Part shown: piece by piece, positions 27,161 through 34,538 of the stretch | How the letters are laid out: each line of letters begins with the position of its first letter | Position numbering within the stretch: the first letter of the stretch is position 1 | Source: an uncultured Anaerolineae bacterium | GTDB lineage: Bacteria > Chloroflexota > Anaerolineae > JACIWP01 | Direction: 5' to 3' | Assembly: GCA_938049385.1 (NCBI GenBank) | Contig: CALIBQ010000052.1 | Span: 1 to 62,985 of the forward strand | DNA: 62,985 bases | Notes under the pieces: generated by a model | Database searches by the model: none | Seen by the model: only the letters and a program-made list of their open reading frames with translations | What the model was told of the DNA's origin: nothing | Translations under genes and position numbers: made by a program

Positions 27161-28642
27161 ATGAACATTCTGTTAGTCTATCCGGAGTTCCCCGAAACCT
27201 TCTGGAGCTTCCGTCATGCCTTGCGCTTCATCGGCAAGAAGTCGGTGATGCCGCCCTTGGGACTGCTGACCGTGGCGGCCATGCTGCCGAAGGAATGGAA
27301 CAAACGGCTGGTGGATATGAACATCCAGCCGCTGACGCACAAGGACCTGGAATGGGCGGACTATGTGTTCGTCAGTGCTATGACCGCTCAGCGCAAGTCC
27401 ACCCGCGAGGTGGTGGCGATGAGCAAATCCGCCGGCAAACCGGTGGTGGCCGGCGGCCCGCTCTTCCTGAGCGAATACTCCGACTTTCCCGAGGTGGACC
27501 ATTTCGTCCTCAACGAGGCCGAGATCACCCTGCCGCAGTTCCTGCGGGACCTGGAGCGCGGTGAACCTCAGTGCATCTACACCACTGACCAATATCCTGA
27601 CCTTTCCCTGACCCCCATCCCGCTGTGGGAGCTGGTAGATATGCGCCGCTATGCGGAGATGTGCATCCAGTTCTCGCGCGGGTGTCCCTTCAACTGCGAT
27701 TTCTGCAATGTCACCGCTATGCTGGGGCATGTCCCGCGCACGAAGAGCGGCGCGCAGTTGGTGGCGGAGCTGGAGAGCCTGTACGCCGCCGGCTGGCGCG
27801 GGGATATCTTCATCGTGGATGACAACTTCATTGGCAACAAGCGCATCCTCAAGAAAGAGGTCCTGCCGGCCATCATCGAGTGGCGTAAAGATAAGCCCGC
27901 CGTCACGTTCCAGACGGAGGTTTCCATCAACCTGGCGGACGATGATGAGCTGATTGACCTGATGGTGCGCGCCGGCTTCACCACGGTGTTCATCGGTATC
28001 GAGACGCCGGATGAGGAAAGCCTGGTGGAGTGCAGTAAGGTGCAGAACCGCGGGCGCGACCTGGTGGCCAACATCCGCAAACTGCATCGGGCGGGGCTGG
28101 ATGTGCAGGCCGGCTTCATCGTCGGCTTTGACAGCGACAAGCCCTCGATCTTCGAGCGGCAGATTCGCTTCATCCAGGAGAGCGGCATCATCACCGCCAT
28201 GGTGGGACTTTTGCAGGCGCCGGCCGGCACCAAGCTCTATGAGCGCCTGCGCAAAGAGGGTCGTTTGCTCGAAGGCTTCACCGGCAACAACACCGACTTT
28301 TCCATAAATTTTATCCCCAAGATGGACCTGCAGACGCTGATTGACGGCTATAAGCGCATCGTGGAGACCATCTACTCCCCGGAGGCCTATTACGAGCGGG
28401 TGAGGAAATTCCTGAGCGAGTACCAGCCGCCCAAGTTCGTCAAGCCGAAGATCAAACTGCCGGAGTTGAAGGCCTTCTTCCGCTCCATCTACCTGCTGGG
28501 CATCAAGGGTTCCGAGCGTCTGGAGTACTGGAAGCTGTTCTTCTGGACGTTGTTCCGCCGGCCTAGCCTCTTTCCCAAGGCCATCACCTACGCCATTTAC
28601 GGCTTCCACTTCCGGCGGGTCTTCGAGTCGTACAAACAGTGA
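27161..28642 (+). CDS. B12-binding radical SAM protein (DUF4070)
   Basis: A 493-residue protein. The N-terminal B12-binding domain (MNILLVYPEFP to about residue 140) lacks the cobalt-ligand histidine motif and so binds base-off without it, as usual in this class. The radical SAM core has C175-x3-C179-x2-C182 (CPFNCDFC), and a DUF4070 domain closes the protein. Close relatives include the HpnR/HpnJ-type hopanoid enzymes and many uncharacterised C-methylases. The start is fixed by TGAGGAGG. It faces the V4R gene across a shared promoter region, and a strong terminator follows. The substrate may be a lipid or tetrapyrrole; not determinable here. Confidence 0.88.
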   Translation: MNILLVYPEFPETFWSFRHALRFIGKKSVMPPLGLLTVAAMLPKEWNKRLVDMNIQPLTHKDLEWADYVFVSAMTAQRKSTREVVAMSKSAGKPVVAGGPLFLSEYSDFPEVDHFVLNEAEITLPQFLRDLERGEPQCIYTTDQYPDLSLTPIPLWELVDMRRYAEMCIQFSRGCPFNCDFCNVTAMLGHVPRTKSGAQLVAELESLYAAGWRGDIFIVDDNFIGNKRILKKEVLPAIIEWRKDKPAVTFQTEVSINLADDDELIDLMVRAGFTTVFIGIETPDEESLVECSKVQNRGRDLVANIRKLHRAGLDVQAGFIVGFDSDKPSIFERQIRFIQESGIITAMVGLLQAPAGTKLYERLRKEGRLLEGFTGNNTDFSINFIPKMDLQTLIDGYKRIVETIYSPEAYYERVRKFLSEYQPPKFVKPKIKLPELKAFFRSIYLLGIKGSERLEYWKLFFWTLFRRPSLFPKAITYAIYGFHFRRVFESYKQ

Positions 28643-28649
28643 GCGAGTG

Positions 28650-28690
28650 AGCCTCCTGCGGGGTGTTACTCTGCAGGAGGCTCTTTTGTG
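28650..28690 (+). terminator. rho-independent terminator
   Basis: An 11-bp perfect stem (GAGCCTCCTGC/GCAGGAGGCTC, 28650-28660 and 28674-28684) is followed by TTTTGTG. It overlaps the last codons of the convergent membrane protein gene. Confidence 0.88.
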
Positions 28691-29058
28691 CGGCTCGTTC
28701 CGCCGGCCAGCGCTCCCACAAGAGCGCCGAGGACCTGGAAGCCGGCGGCCGCCAGATACTGACCGCGCAGGACCGCTTCTACTTTGGACATCCCCGCGGC
28801 GACCCCTACCGCCATCAGCAGGAGGAGCGCCGCGACGGTACTGCTGGCAAGGGCGAGTTTGACGGCCAGCCGGCGTTCGGAGAAGGTGCCCAGGATGCCG
28901 CCGGCGATGAAGCCGGACAGACCGGCGATGACCCACAGGACGAAATGCGCCGCCGGCCCGACATATGCCACTGCCAGCGCTACGATCCCGATCAGGTCCA
29001 GGATGAGCGTGGTCAGGAGGGCGATGATGCCTAGTTCGAATGCGGAATATCGCGCCAT
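28666..29058 (-). CDS. small membrane protein of unknown function
   Basis: A 130-residue protein with four predicted transmembrane helices (starting at about residues 9, 38, 65 and 103) and a short charged C-terminal tail. Gly/Ala-rich helices with GFIAGGILGTFSERR resemble TIGR04086-type small integral membrane proteins, but the match is loose. It stands alone between the radical SAM gene and the sensor protein gene. Confidence 0.65.
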   Translation of the reverse strand: MARYSAFELGIIALLTTLILDLIGIVALAVAYVGPAAHFVLWVIAGLSGFIAGGILGTFSERRLAVKLALASSTVAALLLLMAVGVAAGMSKVEAVLRGQYLAAAGFQVLGALVGALAGGTSRTKEPPAE

Positions 29059-29101
29059 GGGAGCCTCGATGTTACCCGTAATATTGTTTCATCAGGAAAG
29101 G

Positions 29102-30394
29102 TCAATGGTCGTTGGGGGAGGGTGATTGTGAGGTCACTGCGGCATCCGGCGGCTGGGAGTGCCGCAGGTCCAACATTTGGGCATCGCCAGCGTAAGGCAC
29201 TACGCGGTCCTGCACCTCGTCCAATTGGCGCAGGACGTCGCGAATGCGCAGTGATTCCCGGGCGATGACCCGCAGGATGTCCCGCACTTCATCCGGCACA
29301 TTGGCGCGTTCCGCCAGCCACTGCGCGTTGCCCAGCACTGCAGTAAGCGGGTTGCTGACCTCGTGCTGGACGGCGGCGGCGACCTGGCCGATAGCGGCCA
29401 GGCGTTCACTGCGGATCAACTGCTCGCGCGCGGCGATGAGCTGGGAATTGGCCTCCTCCAGCCGGCGGGCGTGCTCCCGCAGTTCGTCCACCAGGCGCAT
29501 GTTGTCGATGACGGCACCCAGGGAGCCGGCCAGGATTTCCATCATCTCGGCATCTTCTTGGGTCAGACTTCCCACCTGTGTGCTCTGGATGTCCAGCACT
29601 CCCAAAATGCGTTCTCCCACACATAGGGGCACCGCCAGCTCACAAAGGGTGGAAGCATCCCAAGGGCATGGAAGGAACCGCTCTTCCTGGCGCACATCAG
29701 GGACAAGGAGCGTTTTGCCGTTCTGTGCAACCCAGGCCATGATTCCAGGGCAGTCGGGATATAAGGGGATGCGGTAGCCGATCTTTTCCGCCGGCACCTG
29801 TGCGCCGGCAGCCGCGCTAACGGTCAGCGCGTCATCCTCGATCAGGGCAATGATGACCTCGTAGTATCCGAACTGGGTCTGGATGCGTTCGGCAACCTGT
29901 TGCAGGACGTGCGAAAGGTTTGTGCCGGCGGAGCCTGCCGTGCTGGCCAGGTAGCGCACAATGTTATGGGCGAGGGCGAGGTGGAAGGCGCGCTGTTCCG
30001 CCGCCTGGCGCAGTTTCTGCATGGTGCGCATATCCTCAAAGCGTGCCCGGGCAACGATAAGCGCGCGCTGAAGGTCGCGTCCATCAATGGGCTTGGTCAG
30101 ATAGGCGTGGATGCCGGCCTGGGTGGCCTGGAGGACTAGGTCATCTTCCTCGTGTGCGCTGATCATCACCACCGGCACCGGAGCATGTTCCATAATCTGG
30201 CGGGCGACCTCGATTCCGCTCATGTCGGGGAGTTCGACGTCAAGCAGTACCACATCAGGCCGGCATTCTTCCAGCGCCGTCAGCGCCTCGGTGCCGGTGG
30301 ATGCTTCTTGGACAACGCTGTGCCCGTGGCGCTCCAGAAACCCACGCAGTACCGCCCGGGTGGTGCGCTGGTCATCCACAATCATGACTTGCAT
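29102..30394 (-). CDS. REC-GAF-HisKA protein without an ATPase domain
   Basis: A 430-residue signalling protein. A receiver domain (about 1-120; DVVLLDVELPD, YLTKPIDG) is followed by a GAF domain (about 155-305) and a coiled coil leading to a HisKA dimerisation helix with the phospho-histidine H344 (AAVQHEVSNPL). Only 86 residues follow H344, and no N, G1 or G2 boxes of an HATPase_c domain are present. The protein ends with a disordered Pro/Ser tail at a normal stop. It cannot phosphorylate itself and may receive phosphate from another kinase (phosphotransfer) or act as a scaffold. The ATG at 30394 has GAGG seven bases upstream. Confidence 0.85.
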   Translation of the reverse strand: MQVMIVDDQRTTRAVLRGFLERHGHSVVQEASTGTEALTALEECRPDVVLLDVELPDMSGIEVARQIMEHAPVPVVMISAHEEDDLVLQATQAGIHAYLTKPIDGRDLQRALIVARARFEDMRTMQKLRQAAEQRAFHLALAHNIVRYLASTAGSAGTNLSHVLQQVAERIQTQFGYYEVIIALIEDDALTVSAAAGAQVPAEKIGYRIPLYPDCPGIMAWVAQNGKTLLVPDVRQEERFLPCPWDASTLCELAVPLCVGERILGVLDIQSTQVGSLTQEDAEMMEILAGSLGAVIDNMRLVDELREHARRLEEANSQLIAAREQLIRSERLAAIGQVAAAVQHEVSNPLTAVLGNAQWLAERANVPDEVRDILRVIARESLRIRDVLRQLDEVQDRVVPYAGDAQMLDLRHSQPPDAAVTSQSPSPNDH

Positions 30395-30495
30395 CGCCGT
30401 GCCTCACTGTGCGCTGTTTGCAATCATATCACAATGTGCGAAGCCCGGCAATTTACATCAGCGAGGGTGGAAAAGTCAAGGTTGTCATTCGATTT

Positions 30496-30620
30496 GTGGG
30501 TGTTGGTTCATCACCTGGCAGTTGAAACTGCGGCTGTGCTTGTGAAGTCGGCCTGCGTCGACTTCGCAAAGCCTGCGGAGGCAGGCTTTGCAGTTGTTGT
30601 CGCGGCTTCAGCCGCCAGGT
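30496..30620 (+). repeat. multi-hairpin repeat, copy 5 (terminal repeat degraded)
   Basis: GTGGGTGTTGG at the left is a remnant of the terminal repeat. The core from CACCTGGCAGTTG to CAGCCGCCAGG is intact, with both inner stems. The right terminal repeat is missing. Confidence 0.72.
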
Positions 30621-30704
30621 CCTCGTTCGAACTGCCAGGCGATGTTCACAAAGCCTATCAATTCAATATTATGGAAGCGGCATCTGACCAGGGCGATAAG
30701 GAAT

Positions 30705-30733
30705 TTGACGAAATTGCCATACTCGGCTAGAAT
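30705..30733 (+). promoter_or_regulatory. promoter of the ffh operon
   Basis: TTGACG (30705-30710) and TAGAAT (30728-30733) have a 17-bp spacer, about 70 bases before the ffh start. Confidence 0.65.
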
Positions 30734-30801
30734 GCAAAGGCATGGTCGAGCGGCCGGCAGGGCCGCTCGTCTGTTGTGCACTGCGCTGGGAAGTCCAGGG
30801 G

Positions 30802-32127
30802 ATGTTTGAGAATTTAACGGAGAAATTACAGGCGGTCTTCGATAAGCTCTCTTCGCGCGGCCGGCTGACCGAAGCCGATGTCGATGCCGCCCTGCGCGAG
30901 GTGCGGCTGGCGCTCCTCGAAGCTGACGTGAATTACAAGGTTGTCAAGGCCTTCCTGGAACGGGTGCGGGAGCGCGCCATCGGCGCGGAAGTCGTGCGCA
31001 GTCTGACCCCTGCCCAGCAGGTGGTCAAGATCGTGCATGAGGAGCTTATCGCTACTCTGGGCGAGGGCGCCAAGCTCAACCTGAGCGGGCCGGCCCCGCA
31101 CGTCATCATGCTCGTGGGCCTGCAGGGCGCCGGCAAGACCACTGCTGTTGCCAAGCTCGCCCTCCGCCTGCGGAAGCAGGGACAGCGTCCCCTGATGGTG
31201 GCGGCGGATATATACCGGCCGGCGGCCATCCACCAGCTTGAGGTGCTGGGCAAACAGCTCGATATCCCGGTGTACAGTGAGCCGAACAACCGCCGGCCGC
31301 CGGAAATCTGCGCCAACGCCGTCCAGCATGCCCGCAAGGCGGCCTACACCGTTGTGCTGTTGGACACCGCCGGCCGCCTGCACATCAATGACCAGATGAT
31401 GGCGGAGCTGGAGGCCATCAAGGCCAAGGTCCAGCCGGCGGAGGTGCTCCTGGTCGCCGATGCGATGACGGGCCAGGATGCCGTGCGGGTGGCCGAGGAG
31501 TTTCACCGCCGCGTGGGGCTGACCGGCCTCATCCTGACCAAGGTGGACGGCGATGCACGCGGCGGCGCGGCCATTTCCATGCGGCATGTGACCGGCGTGC
31601 CCATCAAGTTCCTGGGCACCGGGGAGAAGCCGGATGCGCTGGAAGAATTTCATCCCGACCGCTTGGCCTCGCGTATCCTGGGCATGGGGGATGTGCTCAG
31701 CCTGATTGAGAAGGCAGAGCAGACCCTGGACCAGCAGAGGGCGATGGAGATGGGCCGGCGGCTGGTGAGCGGCGAGTTCACCCTGGAGGATTTCCTGGAA
31801 CAGCTCCATGAGGTCAAGAAGCTGGGGCCGCTGTCGCAACTGCTGGACATGATCCCCGGCATGGCGCGTGTCAGCAAGGATCTGGCGCCAGATGTCACGG
31901 AGCAACAGCTTAAGAAGGTGGAGGCCATCATCAATTCGATGACGAAAGAGGAGCGCCGGCGGCCGGAAATCATCAACGCCAGCCGCAAGCGCCGCATCGC
32001 TCGCGGCTCCGGCACCACGGTTCAGGATATCAATCAGTTGCTGGGCCAGTTCCGGCAAATGCAGAGGATGATGAAGCAGTTCGGCAAGGCCCCCAAACGG
32101 GGCGGCCTGTTTTCCATGTTTCAGTGA
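30802..32127 (+). CDS. ffh: signal recognition particle protein Ffh
   Basis: A 441-residue SRP54 GTPase, which binds 4.5S RNA and signal sequences at the ribosome. The N domain (about 1-85), the G domain (P-loop GLQGAGKTT, then DTAGR, TKVDGDARGG) and the methionine-rich M domain with RKRRIARGSGTTVQDIN (RNA binding, in part) are all present. The frame opens at 30742; the ATG at 30802, preceded by CAGGGG and matching the family start MFENLTEKL, is used. It heads the cluster ffh-rpsP-khpA-rimM, a common arrangement. Confidence 0.95.
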   Translation: MFENLTEKLQAVFDKLSSRGRLTEADVDAALREVRLALLEADVNYKVVKAFLERVRERAIGAEVVRSLTPAQQVVKIVHEELIATLGEGAKLNLSGPAPHVIMLVGLQGAGKTTAVAKLALRLRKQGQRPLMVAADIYRPAAIHQLEVLGKQLDIPVYSEPNNRRPPEICANAVQHARKAAYTVVLLDTAGRLHINDQMMAELEAIKAKVQPAEVLLVADAMTGQDAVRVAEEFHRRVGLTGLILTKVDGDARGGAAISMRHVTGVPIKFLGTGEKPDALEEFHPDRLASRILGMGDVLSLIEKAEQTLDQQRAMEMGRRLVSGEFTLEDFLEQLHEVKKLGPLSQLLDMIPGMARVSKDLAPDVTEQQLKKVEAIINSMTKEERRRPEIINASRKRRIARGSGTTVQDINQLLGQFRQMQRMMKQFGKAPKRGGLFSMFQ

Positions 32128-32175
32128 CGTCAATCCTATCATTCGCACGATTTTGCATAAGGAGAGAGCAAACGC

Positions 32176-32451
32176 ATGGTACGCATCAGACTTCGTCGAG
32201 TGGGAGCCAAGAAACAGCCGAGCTACCGCATCGTGGTGGCGGATGCCGAAGCGCCGCGCGATGGCCGTTTTATCGAGATTATCGGCCACTACAACCCGCG
32301 CACCGAGCCTGAGACCCTGCATGTTGAGAAAGAGCGGGCGCTGTACTGGCTACGCCAAGGCGCTCAGCCTTCCGAGGCGGTGGAACGCCTCCTGCGGCGG
32401 GTCAGCGTGATGGAAGAGTTCGAGGCGTCCAAGAAAGCGGTAGTGCAGTAA
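32176..32451 (+). CDS. rpsP: 30S ribosomal protein S16
   Basis: A 91-residue S16 ([35 protein letters not shown]), a primary 16S rRNA-binding protein of the small subunit body. AAGGAGAG lies ahead of the ATG. Second gene of the ffh cluster. Confidence 0.96.
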   Translation: MVRIRLRRVGAKKQPSYRIVVADAEAPRDGRFIEIIGHYNPRTEPETLHVEKERALYWLRQGAQPSEAVERLLRRVSVMEEFEASKKAVVQ

Positions 32452-32509
32452 TCCAACCTGGCAGGTCGTGTGGAGCATACCCCTGCTGGCCAAGAAAGGA
32501 CGCTGTGCA

Positions 32510-32737
32510 GTGAAAGAGCTTGTCGAATATATCGCCAGATCGCTGGTCCAGGAGCCTGAGCAGGTTCGTGTGCAGGAAAAGCAGTCGGGGCGCTCTGTGA
32601 CCATCACGCTTCATGTGGCCTCGGATGATATCGGCCGCGTCATCGGCAAGAACGGGCGCGTGGCCAACGCCATCCGCACCCTGTTGAAGGTGCAGGCCTC
32701 GAAAGAGGGCAAGCGCGTGTTCCTGGAGATTGAATGA
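32510..32737 (+). CDS. khpA: KH-domain RNA-binding protein KhpA
   Basis: A 75-residue single KH-domain protein (GxxG loop as IGKNG in DDIGRVIGKNGRVANAIRTL), the partner of KhpB in RNA chaperoning and linked to cell elongation and ribosome biogenesis. The frame is open to 32468, but homologues begin with VKELVEYIA, here the GTG at 32510 after AAAGGA. Its stop overlaps the rimM start (ATGA). This S16-KhpA-RimM order is standard. Confidence 0.93.
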   Translation: MKELVEYIARSLVQEPEQVRVQEKQSGRSVTITLHVASDDIGRVIGKNGRVANAIRTLLKVQASKEGKRVFLEIE

Positions 32738-33324
32738 AAGGTCAGATGCCGCAAGAGGAATCCGCACCATCCGAATTGGAGAGGCGGGGATTGGGAGGCT
32801 CAGAGGGGCGAAAGGCTTCTGAGCCTCCTCGTTACCTGGCCGTAGCGCGCATCCGCCGGCCGTGGGGGTTGCGCGGCTTCGTCAAAATTGACGTGTGGAC
32901 CGATTTCCCCGAGCGCTTCCGCCGGCCGGGCCGCTTCTTCGTCGGCGAGGACTACCGCCCTATCTGGTTGGAGCACGGCCGCATCTTCAAAGGACAGTGG
33001 CTGGTGAAGTTCGCCGGCTATGATACCCCCGAGGCCAGCGGCGAGCTTCGCAATCAAATCCTTTACATCTCTGCAGAAGATGCCATGCCCTTGGGCGAGG
33101 ATGAATACTACATCCACGAGATCATCGGGCTGGAAGTATGGTCCGACGAGGGAGAACGCCTGGGGCTGGTAACCGATGTCATCGAGACCGGCGCCAACGA
33201 TGTGTATGTCGTAGATTGGCAGGGCAAAACTCTCCTCCTGCCGGCCATCTCTCAGGTTATCCTCTCCATTGACCGGGAGGCGCGGCGCATGGTCGTGCAT
33301 CTGATGGAAGGTCTGGTGCCTTGA
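32734..33324 (+). CDS. rimM: ribosome maturation factor RimM
   Basis: A 196-residue 16S processing factor that binds S19. The N-terminal barrel (AVARIRRPWGLRGFVKIDVWTD) and PRC-barrel domain (YYIHEIIGLEV, ending LLLPAISQVI) are clear. An extra Ser/Glu-rich stretch of about 30 residues precedes the family start. The usual next gene, trmD, is missing here and lies alone at 46019-46774. Confidence 0.93.
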   Translation: MKGQMPQEESAPSELERRGLGGSEGRKASEPPRYLAVARIRRPWGLRGFVKIDVWTDFPERFRRPGRFFVGEDYRPIWLEHGRIFKGQWLVKFAGYDTPEASGELRNQILYISAEDAMPLGEDEYYIHEIIGLEVWSDEGERLGLVTDVIETGANDVYVVDWQGKTLLLPAISQVILSIDREARRMVVHLMEGLVP

Positions 33325-33349
33325 CAAACCCCTCTAGACATGTTATCCT
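33321..33349 (+). promoter_or_regulatory. promoter of the dprA-topA-xer operon
   Basis: TTGACA (33321-33326), overlapping the rimM stop codon, and TATCCT (33344-33349) have a 17-bp spacer. This excludes the ATG at 33340 as start of dprA. Confidence 0.6.
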
Positions 33350-33399
33350 GGCCCCGTTGTACCACATGGTTCAGCAATTCAGTTAGGATTCCTGCCGGC

Positions 33400-34530
33400 A
33401 TGGACGAGCGGGCATACTGGTTGGGATGCCATATGGTGCCTGGGGTGGGGCCAGCGCGCTTCCGCATCCTGCTCCAGGCCTTTGGGACGATGGAGGAAGC
33501 CTGGTGCGCGCCGGCGGATGCCCTCCGGCAGACCGGCCTTGACCGCCGCACGGCGGAGCGGATTGCCTCGGCGCGCCAGCAACTGGACTTGGAGGTCGAA
33601 CTCCGGCGGCTGGAGGCGCACGGCATCACCTTTCTAACTTGGAATGACCCCGCGTATCCCCGGCTCCTGCGTGCAGTGGACAGCGCGCCGCCCGTGCTGT
33701 TCATGCTGGGGGAGCTGACGCCGGCCGATGAATGGTCCTTGGCGGTGGTGGGCACACGCTATGCCACAGGCTACGGCCGCGAGGTCACGCGCCGGCTGGT
33801 GACGCCGCTGGCCAGGATGGGACTCACCATTGTCAGCGGTCTGGCCCTGGGCATTGATGGCGAGGCGCATCGCGCCGTGCTGGATGCCGGCGGGCGCACC
33901 ATCGCCGTTCTGGCATGCGGGCTGGACCAGATATATCCCCCGGAACACCGTCGGCTGGCCCAGGAAATCGCCGAGAACGGCGCCCTGCTCTCGGAATATC
34001 CCCTCGGTACCCTGCCCGAACGCCGCAATTTTCCGCCCCGCAACCGGCTTATCAGCGGCCTGGCGCGTGCCGTGCTGGTGGTGGAAGCCGGCAGTCAAAG
34101 CGGCGCGCTCATCACCGCCCGGTTTGCCGCTGAGCAGGGCAGGGACGTGTTCGCCGTGCCCGGCAGTATCCTTTCCCCACGCCAGACGGGCACCAACTGG
34201 CTCATCCAGTCCGGTGCGATCCCGGTGACGAGCCATGAGGATATCGTGCGCTGTCTGCAGTTGGAGATGCTGCCGGCCAAGCAAGAAGCCCAGCGCGACC
34301 TGGATATCTCGCCGGCGGAAAGCACACTGCTCGCCTGTTTGGGGGATGAACCCCTGCACATTGATGAGCTGGGCCGGCGGTCAGGACTCGCGATAGATGT
34401 GGTCAGCAGTACCCTCACCATCATGGAACTGAAGGGGTTGGTGCGGCAAATGGGCGGCATGCAGTACGTCAGCACGGCGCAAACGCCGTCGGGCCGCCCG
34501 GCCGGCCTTTCCAAACCAATGCGCGAATGA
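33400..34530 (+). CDS. dprA: DNA-processing protein DprA
   Basis: A 376-residue DprA/Smf, which loads RecA on incoming single-stranded DNA in transformation. An N-terminal HhH-like region (LGCHMVPGVGPARFRILL), the Rossmann-like core (VVGTRYATGYGREVTRRL, SGLALGIDGEAHRAVLDAGGRTIAVL in part) and a C-terminal winged helix (about 305-365) are present. The ATG at 33400 is chosen because the promoter overlaps the earlier one. The stop overlaps the first possible topA start. Its presence hints at, but does not prove, competence. Confidence 0.94.
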   Translation: MDERAYWLGCHMVPGVGPARFRILLQAFGTMEEAWCAPADALRQTGLDRRTAERIASARQQLDLEVELRRLEAHGITFLTWNDPAYPRLLRAVDSAPPVLFMLGELTPADEWSLAVVGTRYATGYGREVTRRLVTPLARMGLTIVSGLALGIDGEAHRAVLDAGGRTIAVLACGLDQIYPPEHRRLAQEIAENGALLSEYPLGTLPERRNFPPRNRLISGLARAVLVVEAGSQSGALITARFAAEQGRDVFAVPGSILSPRQTGTNWLIQSGAIPVTSHEDIVRCLQLEMLPAKQEAQRDLDISPAESTLLACLGDEPLHIDELGRRSGLAIDVVSSTLTIMELKGLVRQMGGMQYVSTAQTPSGRPAGLSKPMRE

Positions 34531-34538
34531 GGTTCGTT

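Noticed and set aside
27173-28936. 587-codon minus-strand frame opposite the radical SAM gene
   Set aside because: It is an antisense shadow of the radical SAM gene, rich in Arg/His/Gln with no family pattern, and crosses the strong terminator at 28650.
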